Numbered from the stretch's first letter, positions 1-9,124 are shown. The stretch: 32,401 bases of DNA from Bacteroidota bacterium (GCA_023433345.1 JAEZDA010000079.1:1-32401); one strand, 5' to 3'. The notes: a model not told the origin generated them from the letters alone. Numbers and translations: made by a program.

Positions 1-234
1 AACACTATCCTGCAATTGTCATTTCGACCGGAAGGAGAAAACCCACCGATTTACGATGTAGGATTGCTGCGACTGCTTGCAGTCGCCAAAGCCACCATTC
101 CAAAAAGTCATCCCGAACGTAGTGAGGGATCGGACGATCTACGATTACTGCAACTGCTTGCAGTCGCCAAAACACTATCCTGCAATTGTCATTTCGACCG
201 GAAGGAGAAAACCCACCGATTTACGATGTAGGAT
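1..234. repeat. Composite dispersed-repeat block with 64-bp direct repeat
   Basis: Bases 1-64 recur exactly at 171-234. Between them, a second element (67-90) recurs at 148-171 with one mismatch and contains the inverted repeat gactgc-tt-gcagtc. The middle holds tcatcccgaacgtagtgagg (109-128). The phrases 'catttcgaccggaaggagaa' and 'cccgaacgtagtgaggga' resemble intergenic repeats that I recall as common in Bacteroidota genomes; this is recollection, not a search. Short reading frames here (peptides such as HPERSEGS) are translations of the repeat and not genes. No promoter other than the one just before plsC is evident. Confidence 0.85.
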
Positions 235-257
235 CTACGATTTGTTGCGTCTGCCGT

Positions 258-265
258 TACCTTCG
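258..265 (+). promoter_or_regulatory. Possible -7 element before plsC
   Basis: TACCTTCG matches the Bacteroidota -7 consensus TAnnTTTG with one mismatch and lies four bases before the ATG at 270. It supports that ATG as the start over the in-frame start at 186 inside the repeat, and would give an almost leaderless mRNA. Confidence 0.4.
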
Positions 266-269
266 CACA

Positions 270-1001
270 ATGAATTTTTTCAAAAACATTTTTGCACGTA
301 TATGGGCTGCATGGGGGCTGTTCACCTTTATAATAACCTTTCTCATATTCTTCCTTCCATCAATGATCGCCTATGCGATTCCTGATCCCGGCGGGCAATC
401 TTATTTTATTGGCCTTGCAAGAGTATGGATGCGAACCTGGCTTTTCCTAATTGGCTGCCCACTGAAAATAACAGGAAGAAAAAATTTCAGGAAGGGAGAA
501 ACCTATGTGGTCGTTTTCAATCACAATGCACTTTTGGATGTACCGCTGTCGGCGCCATTTGTTCCGGGGGCAAACAAAACCATTGCAAAATCTTCCTTCG
601 AAAAGATCCCCCTGTTCGGTTGGTATTATAAAAAAGGCTCGGTACTGGTAAACCGGAAAGACGACCGGAGCAGGCAACAAAGCTTTGAAAAAATGAAAAA
701 TGTGTTACTAACGGGAATGCATATGTGCATTTTTCCCGAAGGCACGCGTAACAGAACAAAGGAACCGCTGAAATCCTTTTACGACGGTGCATTCAAACTC
801 GCCATATCTGCACAAAAAGAGATCATACCATGTATCATCCACGGCACAAAAAAAGCCATGCCTATACACAAGATCTTCTACCTGCTGCCAACGAAATTAT
901 CAATGCAATTCCTTCCCCCGGAAAAACCCGGCAATGATTTAAAGGAGCTGAAAGAAAGAATTTACGGTATAATGTTAAAAGAAGTTTCCAAAGATGAGTG
1001 A
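270..1001 (+). CDS. plsC: 1-acyl-sn-glycerol-3-phosphate acyltransferase (PlsC family)
   Basis: Predicted to move an acyl chain to lysophosphatidic acid at the inner face of the cytoplasmic membrane, the second acylation step of phospholipid synthesis. The 243-residue protein has a hydrophobic N-terminus (about residues 12-37), the HX4D catalytic motif (His85, Asp90, in VFNHNALLD) and the substrate motif FPEGTR at 155-160. Both motifs and the length fit the family. An in-frame start exists at 186, but the extra 28 residues are translated from the dispersed repeat, so the ATG at 270 is preferred. The gene converges on lptD across a 69-bp gap that holds a heptamer repeat. It could act on another lyso-lipid, since the family is broad. 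Confidence 0.88.
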   Translation: MNFFKNIFARIWAAWGLFTFIITFLIFFLPSMIAYAIPDPGGQSYFIGLARVWMRTWLFLIGCPLKITGRKNFRKGETYVVVFNHNALLDVPLSAPFVPGANKTIAKSSFEKIPLFGWYYKKGSVLVNRKDDRSRQQSFEKMKNVLLTGMHMCIFPEGTRNRTKEPLKSFYDGAFKLAISAQKEIIPCIIHGTKKAMPIHKIFYLLPTKLSMQFLPPEKPGNDLKELKERIYGIMLKEVSKDE

Positions 1002-1023
1002 CTACAGGCGACAGACAACAGAT

Positions 1024-1065
1024 TACCGACTACCGACTACGAACTACGAACTACCAACTACCGAC
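1024..1065. repeat. Heptamer tandem repeat (6 units)
   Basis: Six consecutive 7-base units of the form TAC[C/G][G/A]AC (taccgac, taccgac, tacgaac, tacgaac, taccaac, taccgac) fill the gap between the convergent plsC and lptD stop codons. No terminator-like hairpin is visible here. A degenerate block with the same 7-base period is found at 30483-30517. Confidence 0.9.
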
Positions 1066-1070
1066 TAAAC

Positions 1071-3734
1071 CTACAGTTCGTAAAAATACCTCGTTCTGTT
1101 CACCTTCAGATCACGCAGCAAACCTGATTTCGGGCTGATGGTAATATTAAAGAAACGGAACCGGCCTACAGGTGAAACGTTGATCGCCATCTGCCAGCAA
1201 TGCATTTCCCTTGTGAGATACATGCTTATCGTTCCCACTTCCTTCCGTGTTATGTTATAAAAACCTGTCACGCCAATCTTCCAGCGCGGAGTGAGATTCA
1301 TTGACGAATTCCAACTTACGTCTTGCGACAGATCCGTTTTAAATCGCCTTTCTGGCACATTAAATATCTTGTTAAACCGCAGCGAATAAGAAAAGTCGAT
1401 GCTCCATGGAATTGAAAAGTCTGCGAACTCACCAGGGTTATTGCTGATGTAGGCTGCCTCCTGCTCATATTCATTCAAAGGGAAACCGCTTGCATCCACG
1501 TTCTGATTATAACGGTCAAGGTTACCCGAAGAATTATCGGTTGTTTTTCCGCCTCCCCTGAAAGAACTTTGCAGCGAAATATTTCCTCCCATCAACCTGC
1601 CAAGTGAAAAAGGATTTTTGTTCCAGATAAGCCTGTCTACCGGTCTTCCCAAAGTATCAAACTGGTAAGGGTCGAGCCTTGCAGATGCGGTAACATTCAC
1701 CTTGTTTAAAATATTACTTCGTGCCGCCAGGCTTAATGGCCCCATTTGGAATGAATCTGCCAGAAAATTATAAGAGCCTGAAAGGCTAAGCCCGTCAAGA
1801 AGTGACACCTTCTTTAAATTTGAAGAGTCCTTCCTGTTTCTCACCTTCATTGAAATGTTGTTATCTATTGAGAAATTCAATCCCCCGAACCTTCCATTTG
1901 CAAAACCTCCATAGAGGCTTCCTTCATACTCTGAGAAAGATGCCTTTCTTCCGAATGTGTCCACCTGGGTTTCATAATAAGAATGGCCATTCATATTCGG
2001 TTTATAATTAGCCGAAACTGAGGGCCTGATCTCATGCCTTATCGCCTGCACCCTGCTGCTTTTTCCAAACCCGAACATCCCGAAGATGCGCGTGCCTGCA
2101 CTTATTCCAAAAGACATTTCACGTTCCGCGAAAAAACTTTCCCTAATTGTAGTGTCGATCTTTCTGTCAACAGAATTCCACCTCCTGATGAATTTTCGCT
2201 GGTACCATCTTTCCTGGTAAGTTACACTCGGACTGATCTGCAGGGGCCCAAGCGGAGGAAGAGATAAAACGACCGGCACGTTATGCGAGGCACCCCACTG
2301 CAAGTTATCTTTCATCTGCTCAAAAATTCTGCCTGCACTGTCTGAGAAAGTAGTGAGGCTCTTTGCATTCGTATTCAGGGCTACACCAAGATTCTCATAC
2401 CATTTCAAAGGACCCACCGGCTCCTTTCTCCTGAAAGGATAGAGTGTGTTAAGATTAAAATTTACATCAGGCAAATTAAGATTGATCTGCTGAAGCAAAG
2501 TATTCTGATTATGGTTTGCAGATATCGCAATGTTATAAGGTTTGTCTTTCCAGCTTTTAGAATACCTAATTGAGGAATTCATCTGGTTAGTGAAATTCCG
2601 CTGGGGACTGTTCGGCACCTGGGAATTGAACTTACTGCTTCCTGCATTTACGTTCGCCATAAAATTCACTCCCGGTCGCGACTTTGCATCGGCACTGTGG
2701 CTCCACCTGATGTTCATCGTTCTGTTGTTCACATAATCAGGATCGCCTTTAAAATTGCTCCGGAAATTCTGCATATCATAAGAAAAATTTCCCTGGTACT
2801 TATATCTCTTATAATAACGGGGATTGATAGACGCAGTCCACCCCCCGTAAGAATAAAACGTTCCGCGAACAACTACATCCCAATGATCGCCGAGGGTTTT
2901 ATAATAACCTATTCCCTCAAGCGCCAGGCCCATCTGATCGTTTGCCGTGAAGGCCGGCGCAAGCAACCCGGAATGCCTTCCCTGCTGCAGCGGGTAAATA
3001 CCGAAGGGCAGCATAATGGGCAATGGCACACCTTCAAATTCAGGATGCACCGGGCCCGTAAAAGCAATCTTCTTACTGATAAATTTGATCTTCCGGCTTA
3101 CAAATGCAAAATGCGGCGTATCAAGATTACATGTTGTAAACCTTCCGCGAAAAGCATAAAACACGTCAGGCGAAACCTTTTTGATCTTCTCGCCGTACAC
3201 AAACATTTCGCCCTGTTGGGTATAAGTGCCCTTGGTCATGCCTTTCCCGGTCTTCATGTTAAACCGGATGGTATCGCTTTGCGATTTAAATTCTCCCTGG
3301 TTGAACTCCGGCAGCTTTACCACCTTTCCGGCAGAATCTCGTGTAAGCGTTGCCGTTACTAAGTCTGTGGACTGATCATATTCAATCAGGGGCGCAGTAA
3401 GTTCATTATCTGAATAAGTGATCTTTGATTCCTTCCCGTAAAGGAACATTTTTTTCGAGGGCACTATCAGCACCATAGAATCGTCCGCATGGTAAAAAAC
3501 GGGGGCTGTAAGATCTTCGGTGCTTTTGATATTAAAAGTATCCGCAACGGGAGCAATGACCGTATCAGCTTTTGACGCGATAGGAAGTATCCGGGGTCCT
3601 GTTGTATCTGTGTTGGGGCGGGGACTGTTTAGCTGGCCCTTCGCAGTACTTATAAGTAATGTTAATAAAATGAACAGCACGCTACAGGGCCATCCAAAAT
3701 GCTTTTTTACATTACCTTTGTAAGCGTGCTTCAT
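1071..3734 (-). CDS. lptD: Putative LPS assembly outer-membrane protein LptD
   Basis: Expected to be the outer-membrane barrel that inserts lipopolysaccharide into the outer leaflet. The 887-residue protein starts with a signal peptide (hydrophobic run about residues 15-33, ending near TAKG). An N-terminal region of about 95-240 follows, with the short beta-rich pattern of the OstA/LptA fold, and then a long C-terminal part rich in alternating aromatic strands and Asn/Gly/Ser turns, typical of a large barrel. Length and layout match Bacteroidota proteins annotated as putative LptD. The periplasmic OstA-like protein and MCE protein encoded just across the divergent promoter region fit an LPS and lipid transport neighbourhood. 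The barrel is too divergent to align with E. coli LptD by eye. Confidence 0.85.
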   Translation of the reverse strand: MKHAYKGNVKKHFGWPCSVLFILLTLLISTAKGQLNSPRPNTDTTGPRILPIASKADTVIAPVADTFNIKSTEDLTAPVFYHADDSMVLIVPSKKMFLYGKESKITYSDNELTAPLIEYDQSTDLVTATLTRDSAGKVVKLPEFNQGEFKSQSDTIRFNMKTGKGMTKGTYTQQGEMFVYGEKIKKVSPDVFYAFRGRFTTCNLDTPHFAFVSRKIKFISKKIAFTGPVHPEFEGVPLPIMLPFGIYPLQQGRHSGLLAPAFTANDQMGLALEGIGYYKTLGDHWDVVVRGTFYSYGGWTASINPRYYKRYKYQGNFSYDMQNFRSNFKGDPDYVNNRTMNIRWSHSADAKSRPGVNFMANVNAGSSKFNSQVPNSPQRNFTNQMNSSIRYSKSWKDKPYNIAISANHNQNTLLQQINLNLPDVNFNLNTLYPFRRKEPVGPLKWYENLGVALNTNAKSLTTFSDSAGRIFEQMKDNLQWGASHNVPVVLSLPPLGPLQISPSVTYQERWYQRKFIRRWNSVDRKIDTTIRESFFAEREMSFGISAGTRIFGMFGFGKSSRVQAIRHEIRPSVSANYKPNMNGHSYYETQVDTFGRKASFSEYEGSLYGGFANGRFGGLNFSIDNNISMKVRNRKDSSNLKKVSLLDGLSLSGSYNFLADSFQMGPLSLAARSNILNKVNVTASARLDPYQFDTLGRPVDRLIWNKNPFSLGRLMGGNISLQSSFRGGGKTTDNSSGNLDRYNQNVDASGFPLNEYEQEAAYISNNPGEFADFSIPWSIDFSYSLRFNKIFNVPERRFKTDLSQDVSWNSSMNLTPRWKIGVTGFYNITRKEVGTISMYLTREMHCWQMAINVSPVGRFRFFNITISPKSGLLRDLKVNRTRYFYEL

Positions 3735-3747
3735 TGTTGGTAGGGCA

Positions 3748-3755
3748 CAAAATTA
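3748..3755 (-). promoter_or_regulatory. -7 promoter element of lptD
   Basis: Read on the minus strand this is TAATTTTG, a full match to TAnnTTTG, 13 bases before the lptD ATG. No clear -33 TTG is present at the usual distance. Confidence 0.5.
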
Positions 3756-3814
3756 ATTATTAATGTATAATGATCTTGTGAATTATTATACAATTAAACC
3801 CCCGAAAAATCTGA

Positions 3815-4774
3815 ATGTCTATGCTGAAGAACTTCCTCTTTTTAGTTGGAATCACTTTTTCTGCAACCCTCATAACTCAGCCCGGCTTTTCCCAATCAAA
3901 AAAATTAAAAACTATAATTGTTGATGCCGGTCACGGTGGTTCAGATCCGGGAGCGGTGGGTCAATATGAAGGTTCCCTTCGTGCAAGAGAAAAAGACATA
4001 ACACTTGCCATCTCTACCAAATTGGTTGCAGAGCTGAAAAAGCAACTTCCTGAAATTAATGTTGTACCCACAAGAACAACGGATGTTTTCCAAACTCCCA
4101 GGGAGAAAGCCAAAATTGCGAATGATGCGAAAGGCGACCTCTTTCTTTGCATACATGCAGATGCCGTTGCCATGAAAACAGGCAAAAGGCAGATCGGAAC
4201 AAAAACTGTGACGCGTTATAAGGTTACATACAAAGGAAAAGGAAAGAACCGCAAAAAGATCAGAACACCATATAAGGCAGAAGAGCCGGTTTATGAATAC
4301 TATAAGATCCCCACTAAAAGAAACGGCACAAGCGTTTGGATATTTGCCGCGCATAAAACCAGCGATAAATTAAAAGCTATCGCGAGCGAAGAAGGCGATT
4401 ACGAAATGGATGGCCATGATGACACCACAGAAACAAGGGTTGATTACAATTCACCTGAAGGCAGGGCTATTGCCCAGATCTATGCGAAAAGATACCAGGA
4501 GAAAAGTGATCTTATTGCTACTTTGGTGAATGAAGAAGTTGAAAAAACCGGCCGCCCCGCCCTTGGTGTGAATCAGCGCCAGGTTGGTATTTGGGTGCTA
4601 CAGGCCACCAATATGCCCGCAATTCTTATAGAAACCGGTTTCATCAGCAACCCCGACGACGAACGCTACCTGGTAAGTGAAAAAGGCCAGCAGGAACTGG
4701 CTGAAGTGATCACGCAGGCGGTTATCCGCTACCGTGATATGGTTGAAAACCCCAAACCCGCCCTCACAAAGTAG
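3815..4774 (+). CDS. N-acetylmuramoyl-L-alanine amidase (Amidase_3/AmiC type)
   Basis: Zinc amidase that cuts the bond between MurNAc and L-Ala in peptidoglycan, in the periplasm. The 319-residue protein has a signal peptide (about 1-27, ending GFSQ). The zinc site is visible as DAGHGGSDPGA (His40), Glu59 in REKDITL and HADA (114-117). The catalytic glutamate is in ILIETGFISNP near the C-terminus. A basic insertion of about 80 residues (roughly 120-200, with KGKGKNRKK) separates the second zinc histidine from the rest; similar insertions in such amidases often cover the active site, though here this is inference. ATG codons at 3815 and 3821 are both possible. The gene is divergent from lptD and 150 bp ahead of the MCE gene. 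Confidence 0.93.
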   Translation: MSMLKNFLFLVGITFSATLITQPGFSQSKKLKTIIVDAGHGGSDPGAVGQYEGSLRAREKDITLAISTKLVAELKKQLPEINVVPTRTTDVFQTPREKAKIANDAKGDLFLCIHADAVAMKTGKRQIGTKTVTRYKVTYKGKGKNRKKIRTPYKAEEPVYEYYKIPTKRNGTSVWIFAAHKTSDKLKAIASEEGDYEMDGHDDTTETRVDYNSPEGRAIAQIYAKRYQEKSDLIATLVNEEVEKTGRPALGVNQRQVGIWVLQATNMPAILIETGFISNPDDERYLVSEKGQQELAEVITQAVIRYRDMVENPKPALTK

Positions 4775-4924
4775 AAAAATCTCTTACAATCATTTTTTGG
4801 CATAACAAATGAATTACTGTGAGTTGTTTACTTTTACCAAACAAAGTAAATGAACAGTAAACCCCGGAACCCAGCTTTACAACATTAAAGTTCCGCTTTT
4901 TAAATATGTAAATTTTTACTAAAG

Positions 4925-5950
4925 GTGAATATAACCAATGAAACCAAAGTGGGATTGATTGCCCTCGTTGGTATAACCTGCCTTGTTCTGGGCTATAATT
5001 TTTTGAAAGGGAAGCGACTCTTCCGTGATGAAACAATTCTATTTGGCAGTTATGAAAATGTGCAGGGCCTTGCCAACTCTAACCCTGTTACAATTAACGG
5101 ATACCAGGTGGGCACCGTTTATAAAATAAATGTGCCGAAAGACATGCGTCGGCTGACCGTGGAAATGAATATAACGAAGGATATAAATATACCGGTGAAC
5201 TCAATAGCGCTTATAAAACCTAATCCGCTTGGCAACACAAGTATTGAAATAAAACTGGGCGATGCGCCTGTCTTTCTCAAAAACCAGGACACTATTCAAA
5301 CGGATGCAAATGCAGGTTTATTTGAAGATATGCTGAAGAAAGTTGATCCTGTTTTATATGAAGTAAAAAAAGCTGTCACATCTATCGACTCATTATTAGT
5401 AACGGCAAATAAAGTTCTGGATCCCCAGGCGAGGAGTAACATCCAAGGTACTCTCGCCAATCTGAATAAGGTAACTGCTTCGATGACAGTTTCTACCGCT
5501 TATCTGCAGGCCCTTTTGAACACACAAACCGGTTCCCTGGCGAAGACCCTGGATAATATGAATCGCGTTACTTCAAATTTAGCAGGCAACAATGAAAAGA
5601 TCAACAGCGTTATGACCAACCTTGATGTAACCACTTCAAAGCTGAGTAAGATCGAATTTCAAAAAACCATCGATACGCTGGATCTTGCTGTGAACGAACT
5701 TAAAACAATGATGGAAAAACTCAACACCAATTCAGGGTCGCTCGGCATGCTGATGAACGATCCCCGATTATATAATAACCTCGCATCAACCAGCAACAAG
5801 CTTAATACGCTCCTGGACGACATAAGGATCAATCCCAAAAGATATCTTTCCATTTCCCTTTTTGGCAAGAAAGGAAAGAATGATCCTATTATGGTGCCGC
5901 TTGCGGACACAGTTAATTCTCCTTACATCATAGAAAGGATAAATGATTAA
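4925..5950 (+). CDS. MCE/MlaD-domain lipid transport protein
   Basis: Likely the substrate-binding subunit of an MCE-type phospholipid transport system, anchored in the inner membrane and reaching into the periplasm. The 341-residue protein has one N-terminal membrane helix (about 9-27, GLIALVGITCLVLGY) and then the MCE domain at about 35-117. Visible there are YENVQGL, a NGYQVGTVYKI segment, and the NPLGNTSIEIKLG end. A helical, coiled-coil-prone tail of about 120-310 is typical of MlaD relatives. The start is GTG; there is no nearby in-frame ATG. No ABC permease or ATPase partner (MlaE/MlaF) is in the window. The OstA-like gene follows after 36 bp, so the two probably share a transcript. 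Confidence 0.85.
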   Translation: MNITNETKVGLIALVGITCLVLGYNFLKGKRLFRDETILFGSYENVQGLANSNPVTINGYQVGTVYKINVPKDMRRLTVEMNITKDINIPVNSIALIKPNPLGNTSIEIKLGDAPVFLKNQDTIQTDANAGLFEDMLKKVDPVLYEVKKAVTSIDSLLVTANKVLDPQARSNIQGTLANLNKVTASMTVSTAYLQALLNTQTGSLAKTLDNMNRVTSNLAGNNEKINSVMTNLDVTTSKLSKIEFQKTIDTLDLAVNELKTMMEKLNTNSGSLGMLMNDPRLYNNLASTSNKLNTLLDDIRINPKRYLSISLFGKKGKNDPIMVPLADTVNSPYIIERIND

Positions 5951-5986
5951 TTTTCCGGCATTTCCATGGCCTAATATATCAGGTGG

Positions 5987-7597
5987 TTGATTAAAATCCT
6001 TTCCATATTTGCGTTCCTTTTTTGTTTGAGCGGGCAAAGTATAGCCCAGCAAAATGCCATAACTACAGTTGACACAACAACAAGGATAGACATTATCGGA
6101 GCTAAAAGCCTGCGCCAGATCACCCTCGCCAACAACGAAGTTTTGCAAACACTTGCCGGTAATGCAAAGGTTCGCCAGGGAAACACCTTTTTATCCGGCG
6201 ACAGCATTGTACTCAACTTACGTACAGGGGTAGCCGAAGTTTTTGGAAACGTGCATGTAAATGATGCTGACACCGTAAACACCTATTCGCAATACCTGCG
6301 ATACATAGGCGGTGAGAGAAAAGCTTACCTGCGAAAAAATGTAAAACTTACCGATGGACGAGGTGTTCTCGAAACACAGGAGCTGGAATACAACCTGCAA
6401 ACAGGAATCGCCACCTACACCAATGGTGGCCGGGTGGTAAATGGAACAACGGTGTTAACCAGTGAGAACGCCGTTTATTACAGTGATACCAAGGATGTGT
6501 ATTTTAAAAGAAATGTTCATCTCACCGATCCGAAATATAACATTACTTCAGACAGCCTGCTTTATAACACGGCTTTCAAAACTGCCACCTTTATTGCACC
6601 CACGCACATCATCAGTGAGAGCGGTATCATAGACACAAAATCCGGCAACTATAATCTTGAAACCGGGGAAGCAGTTTTTTTTGATCAGACAGCTTTTAAA
6701 GACAGCACACGCTCCGCTACCGGCAGAACCGTTGCAATTGATGAAAAGACCGGGAACATTAATATTGAAGGAAATGGAAAACTCGTTGACAGTACCAATA
6801 ATGTAATAGTGCTGGGTGACCAGATTTTTATTGACAGAAAGAAAAATGCATTTCTTGCTACGCGTAAACCCGTGATGATCTTTTACCAGGAAAATGACAG
6901 CACCTACATCTCTGCCGATACACTTTTCTCCGGGCTCCGGCTGAATGGTTCAAACGCTGCACCGCAGAGAATAGAAGCCGATACCATCAGGCTCGATTCA
7001 CTCCCGGCAACCAGGAGTCAGCAACAGGATAGCATCAGGTATTTCCTTGGCTTCCACAATGTGAAAATATTCAATGATTCCCTTCAGGCGGTAAGTGACA
7101 GCCTTTACTACTCAACAGAAGATTCAATTTTTCGATTACTGATCAATCCTGTTTTCTGGAATGGCAAAACGCAGGTGCATGGCGATACGATGCACCTTCA
7201 CACAAAAAATCGAAAACCGGAACGCCTTCACGTTTTCAACAACAGCTTTTCTATTAACCATGCGGACACCGGCATCTACAACCAAATAGCCGGCCGGGTA
7301 ATGAATGCATACTTTAATGATGGCGAAATAGATTACATAAGAGTTCGTGGATTTCCTGCAGAGAGTATTTATTATCCGCAGGATGATGACAGCGCTTATG
7401 TAGGAATGAACAGAAGCAGCGGAGAGATCATTGACATTTATTTTGCAAATAAGGAATTGAATAAGGTTAAATTTGTGAAAGACGTGAACGGCGTTTTATA
7501 TCCATTGAAACAAGTTCCTGCCGATAAAAAATATCTTCAGGGTTTCAACTGGATGGATGACAGAAGACCAAAAAATAAACTGCAACTGTTTGAGTAG
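5987..7597 (+). CDS. OstA/LptA-like periplasmic protein
   Basis: A 536-residue exported protein with a signal peptide (MIKILSIFAFLFCLSGQSIAQ). Most of it consists of short repeating beta segments of the OstA/LptA type, such as GNVHVNDADTV, ELEYNLQTGIATYTNGG, LYYSTEDSIFRL and AVYYSDTKDVYFKRNVHL. E. coli LptA is far shorter, so this is the large Bacteroidota form with many repeats, probably forming an extended beta-jellyroll bridge for lipopolysaccharide across the periplasm. The start is TTG at 5987; the only upstream in-frame ATG (5966) is followed within two codons by a stop. It lies between the MCE gene and an unknown secreted protein, on the same strand as both. Direct interaction with LptD is inferred from family and position. 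Confidence 0.8.
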   Translation: MIKILSIFAFLFCLSGQSIAQQNAITTVDTTTRIDIIGAKSLRQITLANNEVLQTLAGNAKVRQGNTFLSGDSIVLNLRTGVAEVFGNVHVNDADTVNTYSQYLRYIGGERKAYLRKNVKLTDGRGVLETQELEYNLQTGIATYTNGGRVVNGTTVLTSENAVYYSDTKDVYFKRNVHLTDPKYNITSDSLLYNTAFKTATFIAPTHIISESGIIDTKSGNYNLETGEAVFFDQTAFKDSTRSATGRTVAIDEKTGNINIEGNGKLVDSTNNVIVLGDQIFIDRKKNAFLATRKPVMIFYQENDSTYISADTLFSGLRLNGSNAAPQRIEADTIRLDSLPATRSQQQDSIRYFLGFHNVKIFNDSLQAVSDSLYYSTEDSIFRLLINPVFWNGKTQVHGDTMHLHTKNRKPERLHVFNNSFSINHADTGIYNQIAGRVMNAYFNDGEIDYIRVRGFPAESIYYPQDDDSAYVGMNRSSGEIIDIYFANKELNKVKFVKDVNGVLYPLKQVPADKKYLQGFNWMDDRRPKNKLQLFE

Positions 7598-7622
7598 ATC
7601 ATTACCTGGACATGCCAGCACT

Positions 7623-9023
7623 ATGAAATTTATCACTTTCATATTGTTTGTATCCCTCCTTCAATCCTCTCCCATTTTTGCCCAGGATGTATTTTCCGGA
7701 TCCTGGTCAGCCACTGTAAAAGTTCCCGGGCTCCCAGGCAATGCATCGGTAAACCTGTCCGTGGGCCTTCCACATAATAACCTGCTGTATCCCGCGCGTC
7801 TCCTTATTGAATACGCAGAGTTTCATGGCGACTATGATTTGTTGTTGGTTAAGAAAAACGGCAGGCAACTTTCAATCGGGAAACATAAGCACCCTGCATC
7901 AGAATCACCCGTAACGGCTGGTGCGCTTACCGTTTTACTGAACGGAACGCTGGATTTCACGCGGGACAGATCCGGCCAGCCCGTTCTCACCGTAAACAGG
8001 ATGCCGAGGCAAAACATCGGAGTTCAGATGCCGGATACAAAAAAAGCGGACCCTCAAAATGTGAAGCTAATAGAAGATCTTGGCACCATACTATCGGGCG
8101 GGGTTATGCGCTTTTTGAAAACGGATACGTCGGCATGGCGTGATGTGCGAGCGGAAGAAATATTCATGCCGAGACAAACGGGCCGCTATTTTGGCATTCT
8201 TGATACTATGATTACTGACTCTAAAGAAGGGCTAATGCGCTTCTCCGGAGGCAAGAAATGGAACACGGGCATAGTATCGGCTTCAGTGAACGGCCGCTAT
8301 ATCTTTCAATATACATATCTCACAGAAAAACGACCGGAAGAAGAGTTCAGGCTGGACACGGGGATCAATTATATTGTGTTTCATGCAGAAGAATATGGTA
8401 AAACAATCGCCGGTACGGGTCGCCTCGACGTGATCGCCGAAGAAGGCTGGCAGAGAACACTTAATTATTCTGCACCGGAAAACCTCGCTGCAACCTTCAT
8501 TATACTACCGTTGTATTATACACCGCCCTACCAGGATCTTGACTCCACTCAAAACAACATCATAAAAAGCATTTCGGAACTGGCCGGGTTGAAAAACGAA
8601 ACCATTTATTATCACCCACGCGGTGACAATCAGCAGGGTTCGCAGAAAATACGAACCGGCGGAGAGATAGACAAAAGCCTTTTAAGAAATGCTACCGTAG
8701 TGGGCAATATCAAATCATTGACAAGGCAGGTAGTGCTTGCTCTCTGGGATGATGCAGTTGAAGATGGCGACAGTATTTCACTGAACATTAACGGCAGTTG
8801 GGTGGTGCAGGGGATGCCTGTAAGAAAACACCCGCAGTTCATTTCCGTAACCTTAGATCCCGGGGTGAACAAGATCATATTTATTGCAGACAATGAAGGA
8901 TCGATAATTCCGAATACATCGATGTTGGAAATTATACATGGCAATCAAAGAAAAAGTTTTAAAATAGACACTGATCTTTCCCGCAACAACCTGGTAAATA
9001 TTGAGTACGAAATGAAAGAGTAG
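7623..9023 (+). CDS. Secreted protein of unknown function
   Basis: I do not recognise the family. The 466-residue protein has a clear signal peptide (MKFITFILFVSLLQSSPIFAQ) and no later membrane helix. The mature part looks beta-rich, with repeated strand-turn patterns. The last 80 residues (NINGSWVVQGMPVRKHP ... GVNKIIFIADNEG) resemble a small beta-sandwich. A very similar phrase occurs earlier (VNGRYIFQYTY ... GINYIVFHAEEYG), so the protein may carry two related sandwich domains. It follows the OstA-like gene by 25 bp and is probably cotranscribed, which suggests an envelope role. A longer in-frame version starting inside the OstA-like gene at 7557 would put 22 residues before the signal peptide and was not chosen. 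Confidence 0.75.
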   Translation: MKFITFILFVSLLQSSPIFAQDVFSGSWSATVKVPGLPGNASVNLSVGLPHNNLLYPARLLIEYAEFHGDYDLLLVKKNGRQLSIGKHKHPASESPVTAGALTVLLNGTLDFTRDRSGQPVLTVNRMPRQNIGVQMPDTKKADPQNVKLIEDLGTILSGGVMRFLKTDTSAWRDVRAEEIFMPRQTGRYFGILDTMITDSKEGLMRFSGGKKWNTGIVSASVNGRYIFQYTYLTEKRPEEEFRLDTGINYIVFHAEEYGKTIAGTGRLDVIAEEGWQRTLNYSAPENLAATFIILPLYYTPPYQDLDSTQNNIIKSISELAGLKNETIYYHPRGDNQQGSQKIRTGGEIDKSLLRNATVVGNIKSLTRQVVLALWDDAVEDGDSISLNINGSWVVQGMPVRKHPQFISVTLDPGVNKIIFIADNEGSIIPNTSMLEIIHGNQRKSFKIDTDLSRNNLVNIEYEMKE

Positions 9024-9106
9024 GCAACGTTGGCTGACACTGGTGCAAAAGATTTCCTTGTTGTTATCTTTCGCGCTTCCTTCTTAATGTTTCAGCTTTT
9101 ACTTTT

Positions 9107-9114
9107 TACATTTG
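9107..9114 (+). promoter_or_regulatory. -7 promoter element of the nnr gene
   Basis: TACATTTG, a full match to TAnnTTTG, ten bases before the ATG at 9125. A weaker copy (TATCTTTC) lies near 9064. Confidence 0.45.
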
Positions 9115-9124
9115 ACATTTCAAT

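Noticed and set aside
1..234. Possible start of a CRISPR array
   Set aside because: The repeated unit is 64 bp, only two copies are present, the interval is itself made of repeats, and no cas gene is nearby.
186..269. N-terminal extension of the PlsC protein
   Set aside because: The 28 residues are a translation of the dispersed repeat and would precede the likely promoter at 258-265.
2697..3362. A 221-codon open frame on the plus strand inside lptD
   Set aside because: It is antisense to a well-supported gene, has no family resemblance, and its length can arise from codon bias of the true gene.
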